NCBI GenBank assembly: GCA_023432465.1
Contig: JAEYUO010000042.1
Span: 41,296-105,295, forward strand
From: Planctomycetota bacterium
GTDB lineage: Bacteria; Planctomycetota; Phycisphaerae; Phycisphaerales; UBA1924
DNA length: 64,000 nt
Reading direction: 5' to 3'
The position numbers and the translations under genes are program-made. The notes under the pieces are model-generated. The model did no database searches. It had not been told where the DNA came from and saw only the letters and a program-made list of their open reading frames with translations. Position 1 is the first letter of the stretch. Each line of letters begins with the position of its first letter. Positions 35,501 through 42,209 of the stretch are shown in pieces.

Positions 35501-37938
35501 TGGACCAACTGATCGGTGCTCACGCCAAGCTGGTGCGCCAACTCGCCGCCGCGCTCGCGGATGTGCTCATCCAATTCCGAGTAACGAACTTGGATCAGGC
35601 CCAGGTTCACCAGGGTGCCGCGATAGTTGGCGTTGGCTGAAAGCTGGTCCAGGACTGGCGCTTCCTCCCACGCTCGCACCCGCTCGCGCGTTTCGCCGCG
35701 AACTGCGACATTCGGGTCTGCTGGTAGAAAGGGGTTGTCATGAGTTCGCACCGCAGCCTCGCCCAGCTGTTCCGCCAAGCGTTGCATCTTCAAAGCACCA
35801 TGCTGGCGCAACAATGCGTACACCCTGCCGCGCATCCGGTCATAGCGGCCGGTGAACCGGATGAATCTCGCCTGGTGTGCAGCGTCCTGCCGGCTGTCTG
35901 CGAAGATCAACAAACGGTCCTTACCGTCGTAGCCCTGCTGACCCTGATTCGACTCGTGGAGTGATTCGACGATGCCCTCAGCAAGCACCTTCACCGCGGC
36001 CGACGTGCCCATTTCCACGCGCGTGATGACGGGATGGCTTCCGGCGGAGCCTCCGCAACAAAGGCACCGCTTCGTGTTCCGCGATACCACGACGTGGCGC
36101 CCTTCCGCATTGGGATCGTCAAAGAACTCAAGCGTGCCGAAGTTCAACCTGCCTTCGCGTGTGCCGCGCACCTGCGGGCGAGCGCCCTGACCTGCAGCGG
36201 CCGCACTACCGGCGGCCGGTCCACGGCGCCCGCGACCGCCGGCTCCTCTCCCATTCGCCGCAGGGCCATTGTCGGGGGCATCCCCCGAATCATCACCGTC
36301 ATCGTCATCATCCGCGTTGACTTGCCCGTCGAACCGATCTGGCTCGTAGACAAGCCAGCCCGGCTGGTCCGAGCCCCGTGCGATCACCGCCGGCGACAGA
36401 GCCGTTGTCGGATCCTGCGGATTCTCGGATTCAAGCACGACATAGTCCGCGCCGCAAGAGCGACAAAGCAGCAGCGGTGCCGTCTGGTGCGCACACACGG
36501 CACAAACATCCTCGCCCATCGGCTGGAGGTGTCGGCAGTTCGGTTCAAGGCATTGATGGAATCGCCATCCACCACGAAAGACGCGGTGCGCACGAATGCG
36601 CAGCACACCGGGCACCCCATCGGGCAATGCAGTCCCAACCAGCAGGGCCGTGTGAAGTTCATCACGGATGGCCCCAAGGTCTGCCGTGGCTCTGGCTGGC
36701 GCCTCCGTCCGCACCTTCTCGATGAGCTGGTCAACCGACAACGGAGCGCGAATGAGCCATCCGTTCAAATCCCAGAGCAGCCGGCAACGGTTTGCCGCAT
36801 CCGTGGGCGTCGTTGAATCGGCGACGGCGGCAAGGCGGCAGAGTGCCCGCCGCACAGAGTCGGGATCATTGACATCGACCTGAATACCGGTGACCGGCTG
36901 CGCCGGGTACGCGGCTGTCGGTGGGATCTGTTGTTCCTGGAGTTCTTCACCGAATACTTGAATCTCTGCGGCGGGTTCAATGCCAGCGAGCCGCCCGAAG
37001 AAGTCGCGCACTGCATCATCCCGCTGTCGCCGAGCCTCCGCTGGATCAGCCCCCTCTTCGATACTCTTGATCGTCGCGGATGTGGCGACCGGGACGAGCA
37101 ACGGGAACCTTTGGGCCTGTCTCTCCTGCGCCGGTTGGGCGTTCCATGCCTGCGGCGCCGCTCCGAGGTGCGCCTTGAGGCGTCTGATCAGCATCGCGAT
37201 GTTGGCGCCAAGCGTGCCGCGGTAGGTATGGACCTCGTCGAGCACCAGGAACCGGCAGCGGTGGTTCGTGAAGATCGCGTCTCGGTCGGCGGGGCGAACG
37301 AGCAAGTACTCCAGCATCATGTAGTTCGTCAGGAGAATGTGCGGAGGCGTGCTCCTCATCCGCGCCCGATCATCCTGGCTGCTCGACCTGTCGTACTGCT
37401 CCACCTTCACCGCGTTGCCCAACCCCGCGGCGGCGAGATACTCATCAATGCGTTCACGCTGGTCGTTAGCGAGCGCGTTCATCGGATAGACCAGAATCGC
37501 GGTGAGGCCCGGGCGTCCATCGAACGAACGAGCGTCCATCAGCGCGTTCTGTAGCACGGGGAGCAAGAACGCCTCTGTCTTGCCCGAACCCGTGCCCGTG
37601 GTCACGACGACGGAGCGTGGCGTCGGACTCAACAACTCGTCGATTGCGCCCGACTGGTGGGTGTACGCGTGCTGGGGATCCTTTGCCCCGAATCGCGTCG
37701 CCCGCTCCTCCATCACTCGAGCGAGTTTTTCGTCCAGCGGCAGTTCGCGCCACTTCTTTCCCGATCGAAAGGGCCGGTGTGCCTGAAAGAACGGTTCGCG
37801 GCAGAGGAAGTTCTCCCGTTCGAGGGCCGCGGCCAGCCGCTCCCGCAGGGTCAGGTCCTTGGCACGAAACTCCGTCTGGATGTAGTCCCGGTATTCCTGG
37901 GTGACGTCATCAAGAACTGCAAGCGGATTGAATGCCAT
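32524..37938 (-). CDS. DEAD/DEAH-box helicase with DUF1998 and C-terminal nuclease-like domain
   Basis: A 1804-residue protein. Helicase motifs: Walker A TTGTGSGKTEAF (about 113), DEVH box VLDEVHTYRG (about 231), and a C-terminal motor with QRGGRAGRRARIG (about 1083). Several Cys4 clusters follow, including RCLCCGGSAG and CRGCGLRHRVDHPRCPRCG. DUF1998 spans about 1440-1680 and ends in CETACYRCLKAYRNQRFH. The last ~115 residues (SPLELKFLRLFESRG...ISIADFACPASRVAVYVDG) have the order Glu ... Asp ... V-x-V-D-G of a PD-(D/E)xK nuclease fold such as DUF559 or Vsr. Large DUF1998 helicases occur in Druantia (DruE), DISARM (DrmB partner) and MrfA. It starts 6 bases after the ImmA-like gene, so probably coupled. 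Confidence 0.85.
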   Translation of the reverse strand: MAFNPLAVLDDVTQEYRDYIQTEFRAKDLTLRERLAAALERENFLCREPFFQAHRPFRSGKKWRELPLDEKLARVMEERATRFGAKDPQHAYTHQSGAIDELLSPTPRSVVVTTGTGSGKTEAFLLPVLQNALMDARSFDGRPGLTAILVYPMNALANDQRERIDEYLAAAGLGNAVKVEQYDRSSSQDDRARMRSTPPHILLTNYMMLEYLLVRPADRDAIFTNHRCRFLVLDEVHTYRGTLGANIAMLIRRLKAHLGAAPQAWNAQPAQERQAQRFPLLVPVATSATIKSIEEGADPAEARRQRDDAVRDFFGRLAGIEPAAEIQVFGEELQEQQIPPTAAYPAQPVTGIQVDVNDPDSVRRALCRLAAVADSTTPTDAANRCRLLWDLNGWLIRAPLSVDQLIEKVRTEAPARATADLGAIRDELHTALLVGTALPDGVPGVLRIRAHRVFRGGWRFHQCLEPNCRHLQPMGEDVCAVCAHQTAPLLLCRSCGADYVVLESENPQDPTTALSPAVIARGSDQPGWLVYEPDRFDGQVNADDDDDGDDSGDAPDNGPAANGRGAGGRGRRGPAAGSAAAAGQGARPQVRGTREGRLNFGTLEFFDDPNAEGRHVVVSRNTKRCLCCGGSAGSHPVITRVEMGTSAAVKVLAEGIVESLHESNQGQQGYDGKDRLLIFADSRQDAAHQARFIRFTGRYDRMRGRVYALLRQHGALKMQRLAEQLGEAAVRTHDNPFLPADPNVAVRGETRERVRAWEEAPVLDQLSANANYRGTLVNLGLIQVRYSELDEHIRERGGELAHQLGVSTDQLVHVCRCVLDDMRTHSALSRQLLQYHPSFVGYPETLRASEWERSVKAPAGYMCDRDGRPTNLLDRDEVAYGITVRSIARSATNRGRAPAIQRIVAELVRRYGGAQVTPNEALAVVEFLRLAGFVQPVELFGFRSSHSLLQVNAEEVELLPTTDATRSRCGVCMRACAGAMNGAPCPACHGTIQPWPSAEFATSRAVRRVLEGAVVPLDAGEHTAQVPAAVRKELETDFKNKDESLNVLACSPTLEMGIDVGGLEAVAMRNIPPRPDNYAQRGGRAGRRARIGLVVSYANRRPHDQYFYDHPEEMIAGEVPTPTFSLFNRDVLLRHVAAIAFGAANPGLAGQMVTYVTVDGQVQQESVDGLKAAVTATTEHTVELAQRALGMQLAAAGVDEAGLRAYLASLPERIQGVVDRTARQVLELRQSIERWAEGLQQGQRHLAIRAGDLINRLLGVRDTTAREGRDADDRSAGYPLRRFAEFGILPGYEFPTEPASLRLLSDEYEDDPITTDRRFGIGQFQPEAPVFARSKRWRVCGIDTSSPWNPQSEGPTWQYRVCRGCGLRHRVDHPRCPRCGDDSPAPNLPVVAYGGFVAVRNEAPVMQEEDRFAARDLVRVQPQWDGELVRRWTLADGWQLQLRRNETVDWLNEGPAPTQAELAATPAQCLHDDATGYTPCAQCGRLLNPAPATPGNRRGGRAQSDPFGHAASCPSRGQPPQRVAIATSGPAETLRLLVPLPAPPEGDSEWIESVHAWARSLGESLFAGLCHAFMVDDDELSFDVEGPWTREAGGATGTFVSLTFTDPTVGGSGYLERIGSDLHIVAQHSLAHLQHDGCETACYRCLKAYRNQRFHTILQWPLAVPALDAIAEAAPTSAPPGATDDPRPWLEAYAAGVGSPLELKFLRLFESRGLSLTKQHPVSVSGSAGPISIADFACPASRVAVYVDGASVHVGHRARRDRLIRSRLSTVSPPWTVVELRASDLARPEEVIDSLRTLCGTRGL

Positions 37939-37944
37939 GATCTG

Positions 37945-38811
37945 TCACCCTTGAGCGTCCGGCGCCTCTGGAGTCAGGAGAGCGAAGACGTTGTACGTGT
38001 TCCAGAAGAACTCGGCATTGACTCGGCGCTGCTCGCCACCGGTCGCTGCGCCAACCTGTACCTTCTCCTGAACGCTGTTCGCGATGTCGCGGCCAGGTAC
38101 GGCCACCCGCGCCAGCAGAGGCGCCGGGATCGAACCACTCACTCGATCGAAGAACCGCAGCTTGAAGCTCGGTGATGCCACGCAGTACTTCACCGTCCAG
38201 GACTGTGCGGCGCTTGGGTCGACGACCTGACGGCCCGAATCCTGCTTGAACACCACGAGCATGCACGGCCTGAAATTCTTCTCAACCAATCGACGAGCGG
38301 TCGCCTCAAATGACGCCTTGTACTTCTCGGCGAGTTGCTTGACCGCTGCTGCCGACACTGGGAGGCTGTTGGCTTCGAGGGAGAATCGCTCGCCCTGGAA
38401 CATGAGGTCCGCTGCGAGCGAGTTGGCCTCCTGCTCGAAGGCCAAGCGTGTCCAGGCGCTCATTCCCAGATCATCGCAGACGTAGAGTGTGTGCTGATGA
38501 TGTGGTAGCAGGTAATGCCCGATCTCGTGCAGCACGCTGAACCGGGACTTCGGCTCCGACAACGAGGAGTCAGTGGCGACAAGCCGATCGCCAAACGACA
38601 GCAGCGCCCGTGGCTGTCCGGACGAGACTCGCTGCCGAATCTCTGACGGAAGCTCACGTGTGAAGTCGAAGCTGATGTACGCCAGTTTGAGGTAGTCGAG
38701 CAGTTCCGCAGGATTGACCGCATCGTTGTCAATCTGGCCGGCCTCGCGCAGCACGAACCGCACCAGCTCGCGCGGCTCCAGTTCGAGGTAGCTTGACTGA
38801 AACGTCGTCAT
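37945..38811 (-). CDS. ImmA/IrrE-family metallopeptidase-like protein
   Basis: A 288-residue protein with the zinc motif in VLHEIGHYLL near residue 92 and a downstream EQEANSLAADLMF, the third ligand Glu of the family. There is no HTH domain, so unlike the other peptidase here (23295) it depends on a partner: the MqsA-like gene overlaps it by four bases (ATGA). ImmA-type enzymes cleave repressors to switch on mobile-element or stress genes. It may target the MqsA-like antitoxin or a repressor of the array. Confidence 0.82.
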   Translation of the reverse strand: MTTFQSSYLELEPRELVRFVLREAGQIDNDAVNPAELLDYLKLAYISFDFTRELPSEIRQRVSSGQPRALLSFGDRLVATDSSLSEPKSRFSVLHEIGHYLLPHHQHTLYVCDDLGMSAWTRLAFEQEANSLAADLMFQGERFSLEANSLPVSAAAVKQLAEKYKASFEATARRLVEKNFRPCMLVVFKQDSGRQVVDPSAAQSWTVKYCVASPSFKLRFFDRVSGSIPAPLLARVAVPGRDIANSVQEKVQVGAATGGEQRRVNAEFFWNTYNVFALLTPEAPDAQG

Positions 38812-39386
38812 CCTTGGGCTCGCTTGATGCCACGCAACTCGACTAGCTTTACACGGATCGCTTCGAAGTCGGACGTGCTCAGGTCGGCGCCGTGCGCGGC
38901 CATTGCGACGTCTTGTCGCCCCTTGAGCGTCTCAAGGTTGATCACGTAGTTGCGGACCATTGCCTCTCGCCCGGGCTGGCGTTCCGCCTCCACGATCTCG
39001 AAGATCTCGGCGTTGCGGTCGACCAGTCGAATCAGCGTGTCGTTGGACTTATTCTGAAGCGAACGGCCGTTCTCCCATCGCGTGTAGGTCTTTTCGCCAA
39101 CGCTGAGAAGCGTGGCCATATCGACGGCGCTGAGGCCCGTGCGTTCACGCACTGCCTTGATCTCCTCAGGCGTCAGCAAACCAAGGCGACGGTACCGCTC
39201 GCGCTCAATGGCATTCTCTAGCGCAGGCGGCACGATCTGCTCGTGGCAGGCACCGCACTCGTACCACGTCGCGTCAGGCACGACGATGGCGCCGCCGGGG
39301 ATTGCCTCCGGCGGCTCAAATCGGTATTCGCCGTGCTTCTCGGCCAGGCTGTTCTTGCCGCAGATCGGGCATGGGGTTTGGTTCAT
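38808..39386 (-). CDS. MqsA/YgiT-like antitoxin
   Basis: A 192-residue protein. The N-terminal zinc part has CPIC (Cys6, Cys9) and CGAC (Cys44, Cys47), then an HTH (about 70-125: LTPEEIKAVRERTGLSAVDMATLLSVGEKTYTRWENGR) as in MqsA. The C-terminal extra ~65 residues (NAEIFEIVEAER...) are not in classic MqsA (131 residues). AAGGAGAG lies 6 bases before the ATG at 39386; an upstream in-frame start would add 13 residues and no motif. It follows an MqsR-like gene by 10 bases, so a toxin-first pair with a peptidase as the third gene. Confidence 0.82.
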   Translation of the reverse strand: MNQTPCPICGKNSLAEKHGEYRFEPPEAIPGGAIVVPDATWYECGACHEQIVPPALENAIERERYRRLGLLTPEEIKAVRERTGLSAVDMATLLSVGEKTYTRWENGRSLQNKSNDTLIRLVDRNAEIFEIVEAERQPGREAMVRNYVINLETLKGRQDVAMAAHGADLSTSDFEAIRVKLVELRGIKRAQG

Positions 39387-39396
39387 CGCTCTCTCC

Positions 39397-39726
39397 TTAA
39401 TGGTCGGGGTGCGACGAGACGACAAGCATCGCCTCCGTGCTCCCCGGCGGGGTGAAGAACGCGACCTTGATGTAGAACAACCGGTTGCACAGTCGCGGCT
39501 TCAACTCGAAGGCCGGCTGGCCCTGCAACCCCGGATAGGTGTGGAGCACCACTTCCTTCACCCTCTCCCCCGCGTCGATCCATTCCACGATCGCGTCGCA
39601 CACGTCCTCCTTCTTCAGCCCCCACGCCATCAGGTCTGACAACGCCTGCTTGCTCAGCATCACCTTGGCGGCGTCGGAGGCCATGGCGCGGATTCGCAGG
39701 ATTGTGGGCTGGTCCGCATTGGCCAT
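39397..39726 (-). CDS. MqsR-like toxin
   Basis: A 109-residue protein. The C-terminal strands (YIKVAFF...LVVSSHPDH) and a preceding RLCNRL resemble MqsR mRNA interferase (98 residues). It is first in the minus-strand unit, and an operator/promoter lies just upstream. The ATG at 39726 has GGAG 10 bases upstream. A family assignment to MqsR rather than a general RelE-fold protein is moderately secure and is supported by the MqsA-like neighbour. Confidence 0.7.
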   Translation of the reverse strand: MANADQPTILRIRAMASDAAKVMLSKQALSDLMAWGLKKEDVCDAIVEWIDAGERVKEVVLHTYPGLQGQPAFELKPRLCNRLFYIKVAFFTPPGSTEAMLVVSSHPDH

Positions 39727-39774
39727 CCGCAGCCGGCTCCGTGATACCATTCGTCGGCATACGGGCCGAGTTCC

Positions 39775-39807
39775 TGGTATCAAATGATACCACACGTGGC
39801 ATGTCAA
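39775..39807 (-). promoter_or_regulatory. Promoter overlapping a palindromic operator for the second array
   Basis: On the minus strand TTGACA (39802-39807) is followed after 17 bases by TTTGAT (39779-39784). The -10 is buried in the perfect palindrome TGGTATCA-AA-TGATACCA (39775-39792). A third half-site, TGATACCA, lies at 39742-39749 between this operator and the toxin start. This is the usual layout for an autorepressing antitoxin, and the same promoter should drive the peptidase and the two helicases. Confidence 0.75.
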
Positions 39808-39878
39808 GACAATCGATCGGTTTTTGTCTGGTTATCGGGTCACGCCGGACAGCGAGGCGGGGACCCCAGCCGCAGGCC

Positions 39879-41153
39879 CTATCCCGTGCCGCCAAAGAGG
39901 CTGTCCGACTTCTGGACAGGTGATGCGCCCGGTGCCTCGAACTCCTCGTGGAGCCACTTCACGTCCGGCATGGCCTTTCGGGCGACCGTCAGGAACTTGG
40001 CATCCACAAGCGACTCGTAGGCCACGTCCTTGAATACGACCTTGACCTTCATCTCCTCGACGATCGCCTCCGCTGTGCCGAACGCCTTCTCGATGTCCTC
40101 GGTCAGCCGCTTCTTCAGGAAGTCCTTGGGTGGCTTCGGGCCATGCGTCTTGCAGTATTGGTCGGGCGGGTTGCGCTCCACCGCGGGAAGCAGCGCCTTG
40201 ACGACCGCCTCGCGGCTCCGCTTGATCTGCTTCTCGACCTCCCCCTTCACGCCGGCCGCGAACTCCGCGACCTCCGCCGTCAGTGTCGCCACGGCCTCCT
40301 CGAACTTCAGCTTGTTCGCCCGCAGCACAACGGTGCCATACTCGGGCAGCGACACCAGGAACTTCTTTTCAACCGCCCTTCGCCTGTCCTGTAGCCCCTT
40401 TTCCGTGATCGACCTCCCACCTTTGCCTTTCACCTCAAGGGCGCCCTTTTGGATGAGGTCGAAGTGGGCATGGAACTGCCGCTCGATGTCCTCGGTCTTT
40501 GCCAGTCCGACGAGGCTGCTGGGGATCGGCACCTTCTTCCGCGAGACGTAGCACCCGGTCATGCTCAGTTCGACGAACTGGAAGCGCGATGTGAACACTC
40601 GCACCCGCCGCGCCAGGTCGAACTTCACCGGCGGCGCTGCATCGAGGTCCTCCTTCACCTTCGCAATCTGGTCCGGCCTTACGGGATCGAGCCCCACGAT
40701 GCGCTCGACATCCGGGCGCGGGCCGAGGCCCAGGTCCCGGGCCACAGATTCAGGCACGGAGCCGAGTTGGATCGCGTTGGGCCGATTGGACTGGGTGGAG
40801 CCGGCCTCGATGAGCAGCGGCGCCGGGCTGAACACCAGCGTCACATCGTCGCAGACCAGCACGCCGATCCGCACGCCCGGCTGGTGATGGAGCATCGTGC
40901 CCGCCGGCGCCGCGGCGGCCCGGATCTTCTCGACGGCGCCGAGCGTACCGAAGCCCAGCCTACATACCTCGGGATCCACATCCAGAATGACCGTGACTTG
41001 GCTTGCGCCCAAGCGAGTCCACGCGCCCAGAAGGGCATCGGCCACCGCCTCGCTCACGCCGGGCGCCAACAGCAGCACGCGACGCTCCGCGCCGCCGATC
41101 AGAGCGATCAGCTTGGCGTCGTCGGCGTTCGTGATGGATGGACCATTCGTCAA
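39879..41153 (-). CDS. PLD-like protein without an HKD motif
   Basis: A 424-residue protein. Its N-terminal half (RRVLLLAPGVSEAVADAL ... MLHHQPGVRIGVLVCDDVTLVFSP) follows the order of a phospholipase D-type domain, but the HxK catalytic pair is replaced by R-x-G. The later VSRKKVPIPSSLVGL and long coiled-coil-like helices (KLKFEEAVATLTAEVAEFAAG) suggest a scaffold. DISARM has a PLD-type DrmC of about 250 residues; this protein is larger and apparently inactive. It starts at TTG (GGGAG upstream) 15 bases after the DUF3883 gene and ends the first set of the array. Confidence 0.6.
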   Translation of the reverse strand: MTNGPSITNADDAKLIALIGGAERRVLLLAPGVSEAVADALLGAWTRLGASQVTVILDVDPEVCRLGFGTLGAVEKIRAAAAPAGTMLHHQPGVRIGVLVCDDVTLVFSPAPLLIEAGSTQSNRPNAIQLGSVPESVARDLGLGPRPDVERIVGLDPVRPDQIAKVKEDLDAAPPVKFDLARRVRVFTSRFQFVELSMTGCYVSRKKVPIPSSLVGLAKTEDIERQFHAHFDLIQKGALEVKGKGGRSITEKGLQDRRRAVEKKFLVSLPEYGTVVLRANKLKFEEAVATLTAEVAEFAAGVKGEVEKQIKRSREAVVKALLPAVERNPPDQYCKTHGPKPPKDFLKKRLTEDIEKAFGTAEAIVEEMKVKVVFKDVAYESLVDAKFLTVARKAMPDVKWLHEEFEAPGASPVQKSDSLFGGTG

Positions 41154-41168
41154 CGGCGTGCTCCCAGT

Positions 41169-42209
41169 TCACTCCTCTGGCAAGGCGAGGTCATAGCAGA
41201 TGGCAGAAAGGTACTTCTCATCCACGCGCACCGGCTGGTAGACACGGCAGACACCGCCGGATGCGACGAGCACCCTGCCTCGTCGCCTCAGCCGAATCCC
41301 GCAGACCACATAGAGGGCGCATTGACCGGTATGACTGCGCATGTGTTTCACTTCGTTGCGGGTCAGTATGACACTCACCCCGGCACCGACGGTGCCTTTG
41401 ACCTCGACGAAGAGCGGATCGGCCCCGGCCTTCGAGCACGCAATGTCGTAGGGCTTGGTTCGATGGACCTCGGGGTCGGTGTCATAGCCGAGCGACCGGA
41501 AGTGCGCAACCGCCTTCTTCATCGCCCAGTCCTCGACTGCTTTCCGCTCTGCTGGGCTGCCCCCGAAGCCTTGGCCTGACCCCTTTATCTCCGCCTGTTC
41601 ATAGAGCGCGGCGACTTCATCCTCGACACTGGCCGCCGCACCGGCGAGCAGATTCGGCCCCTGGTACTCATCGGTAGAAGTGAGTGCCGATCTCATCCAG
41701 GCTTGGATGTCGCTCTTTCCTGCTTCCGTGAGCGGATAACGCACGTTGTTCTGGCCGAATCCGCCCTTCACGTGGGCAGGGATTCGGTGAACCCTACGGG
41801 ACAAGGGCAGGAGACAGGAGTCCGCGGCTTTCGCTTCGCACACGAAGAAGTACCCCTGCCCCGGCTTGGGCCGATCACTTCGTGAAGCGAACACCGTCGC
41901 GTTGCGGTACCAACCGACCACAACCTGCCCGCCCCCGAGCGTGGGAGGACGGGTGGCGATGAACACGACCGTCACCCCTGCAACCTTGTCGCCGCGTGCG
42001 TTGCGATCGATGCGCCGGAGGTTTGTCTTCGAGCCCATCGTCTCGAAGTAGCCGTAGAGGCGCCCACCGATCTCGCGGAAGTTGAAGACCTCGCTCCCGA
42101 TGTTCTCTTCGTTCCATTTACCGCCGCCGCGCGGCCGCTCATCGCCCTCCTGGGGCCCGCGGTACCACTCCATCCATCCGATCCGCGCAAAGACAATGGG
42201 CGTCGTCAT
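41169..42209 (-). CDS. Reader-type N-terminus plus DUF3883 protein
   Basis: A 346-residue protein. The N-terminus (ARIGWMEWYRGP...NIGSEVFNFREIGGRLYGYFET...GQVVVGWYRNATVF) resembles EVE-type domains that bind modified bases in McrA-like enzymes. The C-terminus (AVEDWAMKKAVAHFRSLGYDT...PYDIAC...FVEVKGT) is DUF3883, a PD-(D/E)xK-like fold with Asp and E-V-K at the right spacing. It overlaps the methylase stop by four bases, so it is tied to the methylase. Confidence 0.75.
   Translation of the reverse strand: MTTPIVFARIGWMEWYRGPQEGDERPRGGGKWNEENIGSEVFNFREIGGRLYGYFETMGSKTNLRRIDRNARGDKVAGVTVVFIATRPPTLGGGQVVVGWYRNATVFASRSDRPKPGQGYFFVCEAKAADSCLLPLSRRVHRIPAHVKGGFGQNNVRYPLTEAGKSDIQAWMRSALTSTDEYQGPNLLAGAAASVEDEVAALYEQAEIKGSGQGFGGSPAERKAVEDWAMKKAVAHFRSLGYDTDPEVHRTKPYDIACSKAGADPLFVEVKGTVGAGVSVILTRNEVKHMRSHTGQCALYVVCGIRLRRRGRVLVASGGVCRVYQPVRVDEKYLSAICYDLALPEE

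Noticed and set aside
40449..41579. A 376-residue plus-strand open frame
   Set aside because: Overlaps the PLD-like and DUF3883 genes on the other strand; His/Arg-rich shadow.
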